Below, piece after piece: positions 6,203-6,922 of a DNA stretch of 6,922 nucleotides (the first letter of the stretch is position 1; every line of letters starts with the position of its first letter). This DNA comes from a bacterium (GTDB taxonomy: Bacteria; UBA9089; UBA9088): assembly GCA_003498085.1 (NCBI GenBank), contig DNCM01000032.1, forward strand, positions 1-6,922, written 5' to 3'. The notes under the pieces are model-generated. The model saw only the letters and a program-made list of their open reading frames with translations, did no database searches and had not been told where the DNA came from. The translations under genes were made by a program, and so were the position numbers.

Positions 6203-6922
6203 GAAATATACTGCTGAAAAGATTCAAGTACTAGAAGGATTGGAAGGGGTCAGGAAAAGACCCAGTATGTATATAGGTGATACAGCACAAAGGGGCCTCC
6301 ACCATTTGGTATATGAAGTTGTCGATAATTCTATCGATGAAGTCCTTGCTGGTTTTTGCAACAAGATAGATGTCACAATTCACAAAGACAATTCAATCAC
6401 AATAGAGGACAATGGAAGGGGTGTTCCAGTAGATCCACATCCCATTTATAAAAGGCCAGCCCTTGAAATAGTTTTGTGTACACTACATGCAGGTGGAAAG
6501 TTCGACTCTGGTGCTTATAAAATCTCTGGCGGACTTCATGGTGTTGGTATTTCTGTTGTAAATGCATTATCAGAATGGCTAATTGCAGAGGTGATGAGAA
6601 ATGGTCAAATATATAGACAATCATTTAAAAAGGGAAATATGGCATCATCCCTTGAAATTATTGGAAAGACGAAGAAAAATGGAACAAAGATAGCCTTCTT
6701 TCCCGACAAAGAGATATTTGGCAGTTTTGTTTTTTCGTATGATATTCTCTCTCATAGATTAAGAGAGCTTGCATTTTTAAACAAGGATGTCTCGATAATG
6801 ATAGTTGACGAAAGGGAAGAGAAAAAAGATGTTTTTCACTATAAAGGAGGAATCGAAGAGTTTGTTCTTCTTTTAAACCAAGATAAGACTATCCTCCATA
6901 AACCTATATATTTTGAAAAAAC
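6201..6922 (+). CDS. gyrB: DNA gyrase subunit B, N-terminal part (cut by window end)
   Basis: This is the ATPase subunit of DNA gyrase, the A2B2 type II topoisomerase that introduces negative supercoils. The visible 240 codons cover the GHKL ATPase domain and the start of the transducer domain. Motifs in order are VRKRPSMYIGD (17-27), EVVDNSIDE (39-47, with Glu39 as the catalytic base and Asn43 for Mg binding), EDNGRGVPV (69-77), LHAGGKFDSGAYKISGGLHG (95-114, the ATP lid) and NGTKIAFFPD (160-169). These sit three residues before the E. coli GyrB equivalents Glu42, Asn46, Asp73 and Thr165. The AGGKFD...YKISGGLHGVG wording favours GyrB over ParE, though a bifunctional enzyme cannot be excluded. 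ATG 6201 is the only standard start after the in-frame TGA at 6165, and it gives the normal short N terminus. The gene lies 33 bases after the surface operon, probably with its own promoter. No recF or dnaN precedes it. Confidence 0.96.
   Translation, partial: MKYTAEKIQVLEGLEGVRKRPSMYIGDTAQRGLHHLVYEVVDNSIDEVLAGFCNKIDVTIHKDNSITIEDNGRGVPVDPHPIYKRPALEIVLCTLHAGGKFDSGAYKISGGLHGVGISVVNALSEWLIAEVMRNGQIYRQSFKKGNMASSLEIIGKTKKNGTKIAFFPDKEIFGSFVFSYDILSHRLRELAFLNKDVSIMIVDEREEKKDVFHYKGGIEEFVLLLNQDKTILHKPIYFEK

Noticed and set aside
6397..6624. A 75-codon minus-strand open frame opposite gyrB
   Set aside because: It covers the highly conserved gyrB ATPase region and has no recognisable features of its own.
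1..6922. CRISPR array, tRNA/rRNA gene, intact insertion sequence or defence system
   Set aside because: No regularly spaced repeats, cloverleaf-like segments, transposase ORF or defence-protein motifs were seen on either strand.

Overview
The window reads as AT-rich chromosomal DNA from a bacterium with a Gram-negative type envelope. The evidence is a Kdo transferase gene (lipid A core assembly) followed by two large membrane proteins of the O-antigen ligase/polymerase class. Arginine is written mostly as AGA/AGG and isoleucine often as ATA. TGA and TAA act as stops, so the standard bacterial code applies. No species can be named. The gene style would suit an uncultivated, deep-branching or candidate-phylum bacterium, but that is a guess. 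All supported genes are on the + strand.

Layout: 1-301 holds no gene I can support, only stop-interrupted sequence with small inverted repeats and three exact TTGACA boxes. 302-1408 is waaA (kdtA). It begins just before the conserved RFG...SVGE region and lacks the usual N-terminal membrane anchor. A 28-codon open stretch in the same frame ends in TAA three bases before the ATG. 1405-3774 and 3771-6167 are tandem paralogues of 789 and 798 residues. Each has about 15 membrane segments with an O-antigen ligase (Wzy_C/WaaL-like) core and a C-terminal tetratricopeptide (TPR) tail. The three genes are chained by 4-base ATGA overlaps, so they form one translationally coupled unit. 6201-6922 is the 5' part of gyrB, cut by the window end.

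The unit appears to serve cell-surface glycolipid assembly. WaaA would put Kdo on the lipid A precursor at the cytoplasmic face. The two ligase-like proteins would act at the periplasmic face on lipid-linked glycans, with TPR tails placed in the periplasm by hand-drawn topology. Which one ligates, which (if either) polymerises, and whether the acceptor is lipid A core or a protein cannot be told from sequence.

The junction between the surface operon and gyrB is compact and structured. A near-perfect palindrome (11-base arms) lies in the last codons of the second paralogue. It is followed by a plausible promoter (TTGAAT, 17 bases, TATTAT) whose predicted start falls about at the gyrB ATG, implying a leaderless gyrB mRNA. 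A second 8-base inverted repeat flanks the -10 box and overlaps the ATG. None of the four gene starts has a convincing Shine-Dalgarno sequence.
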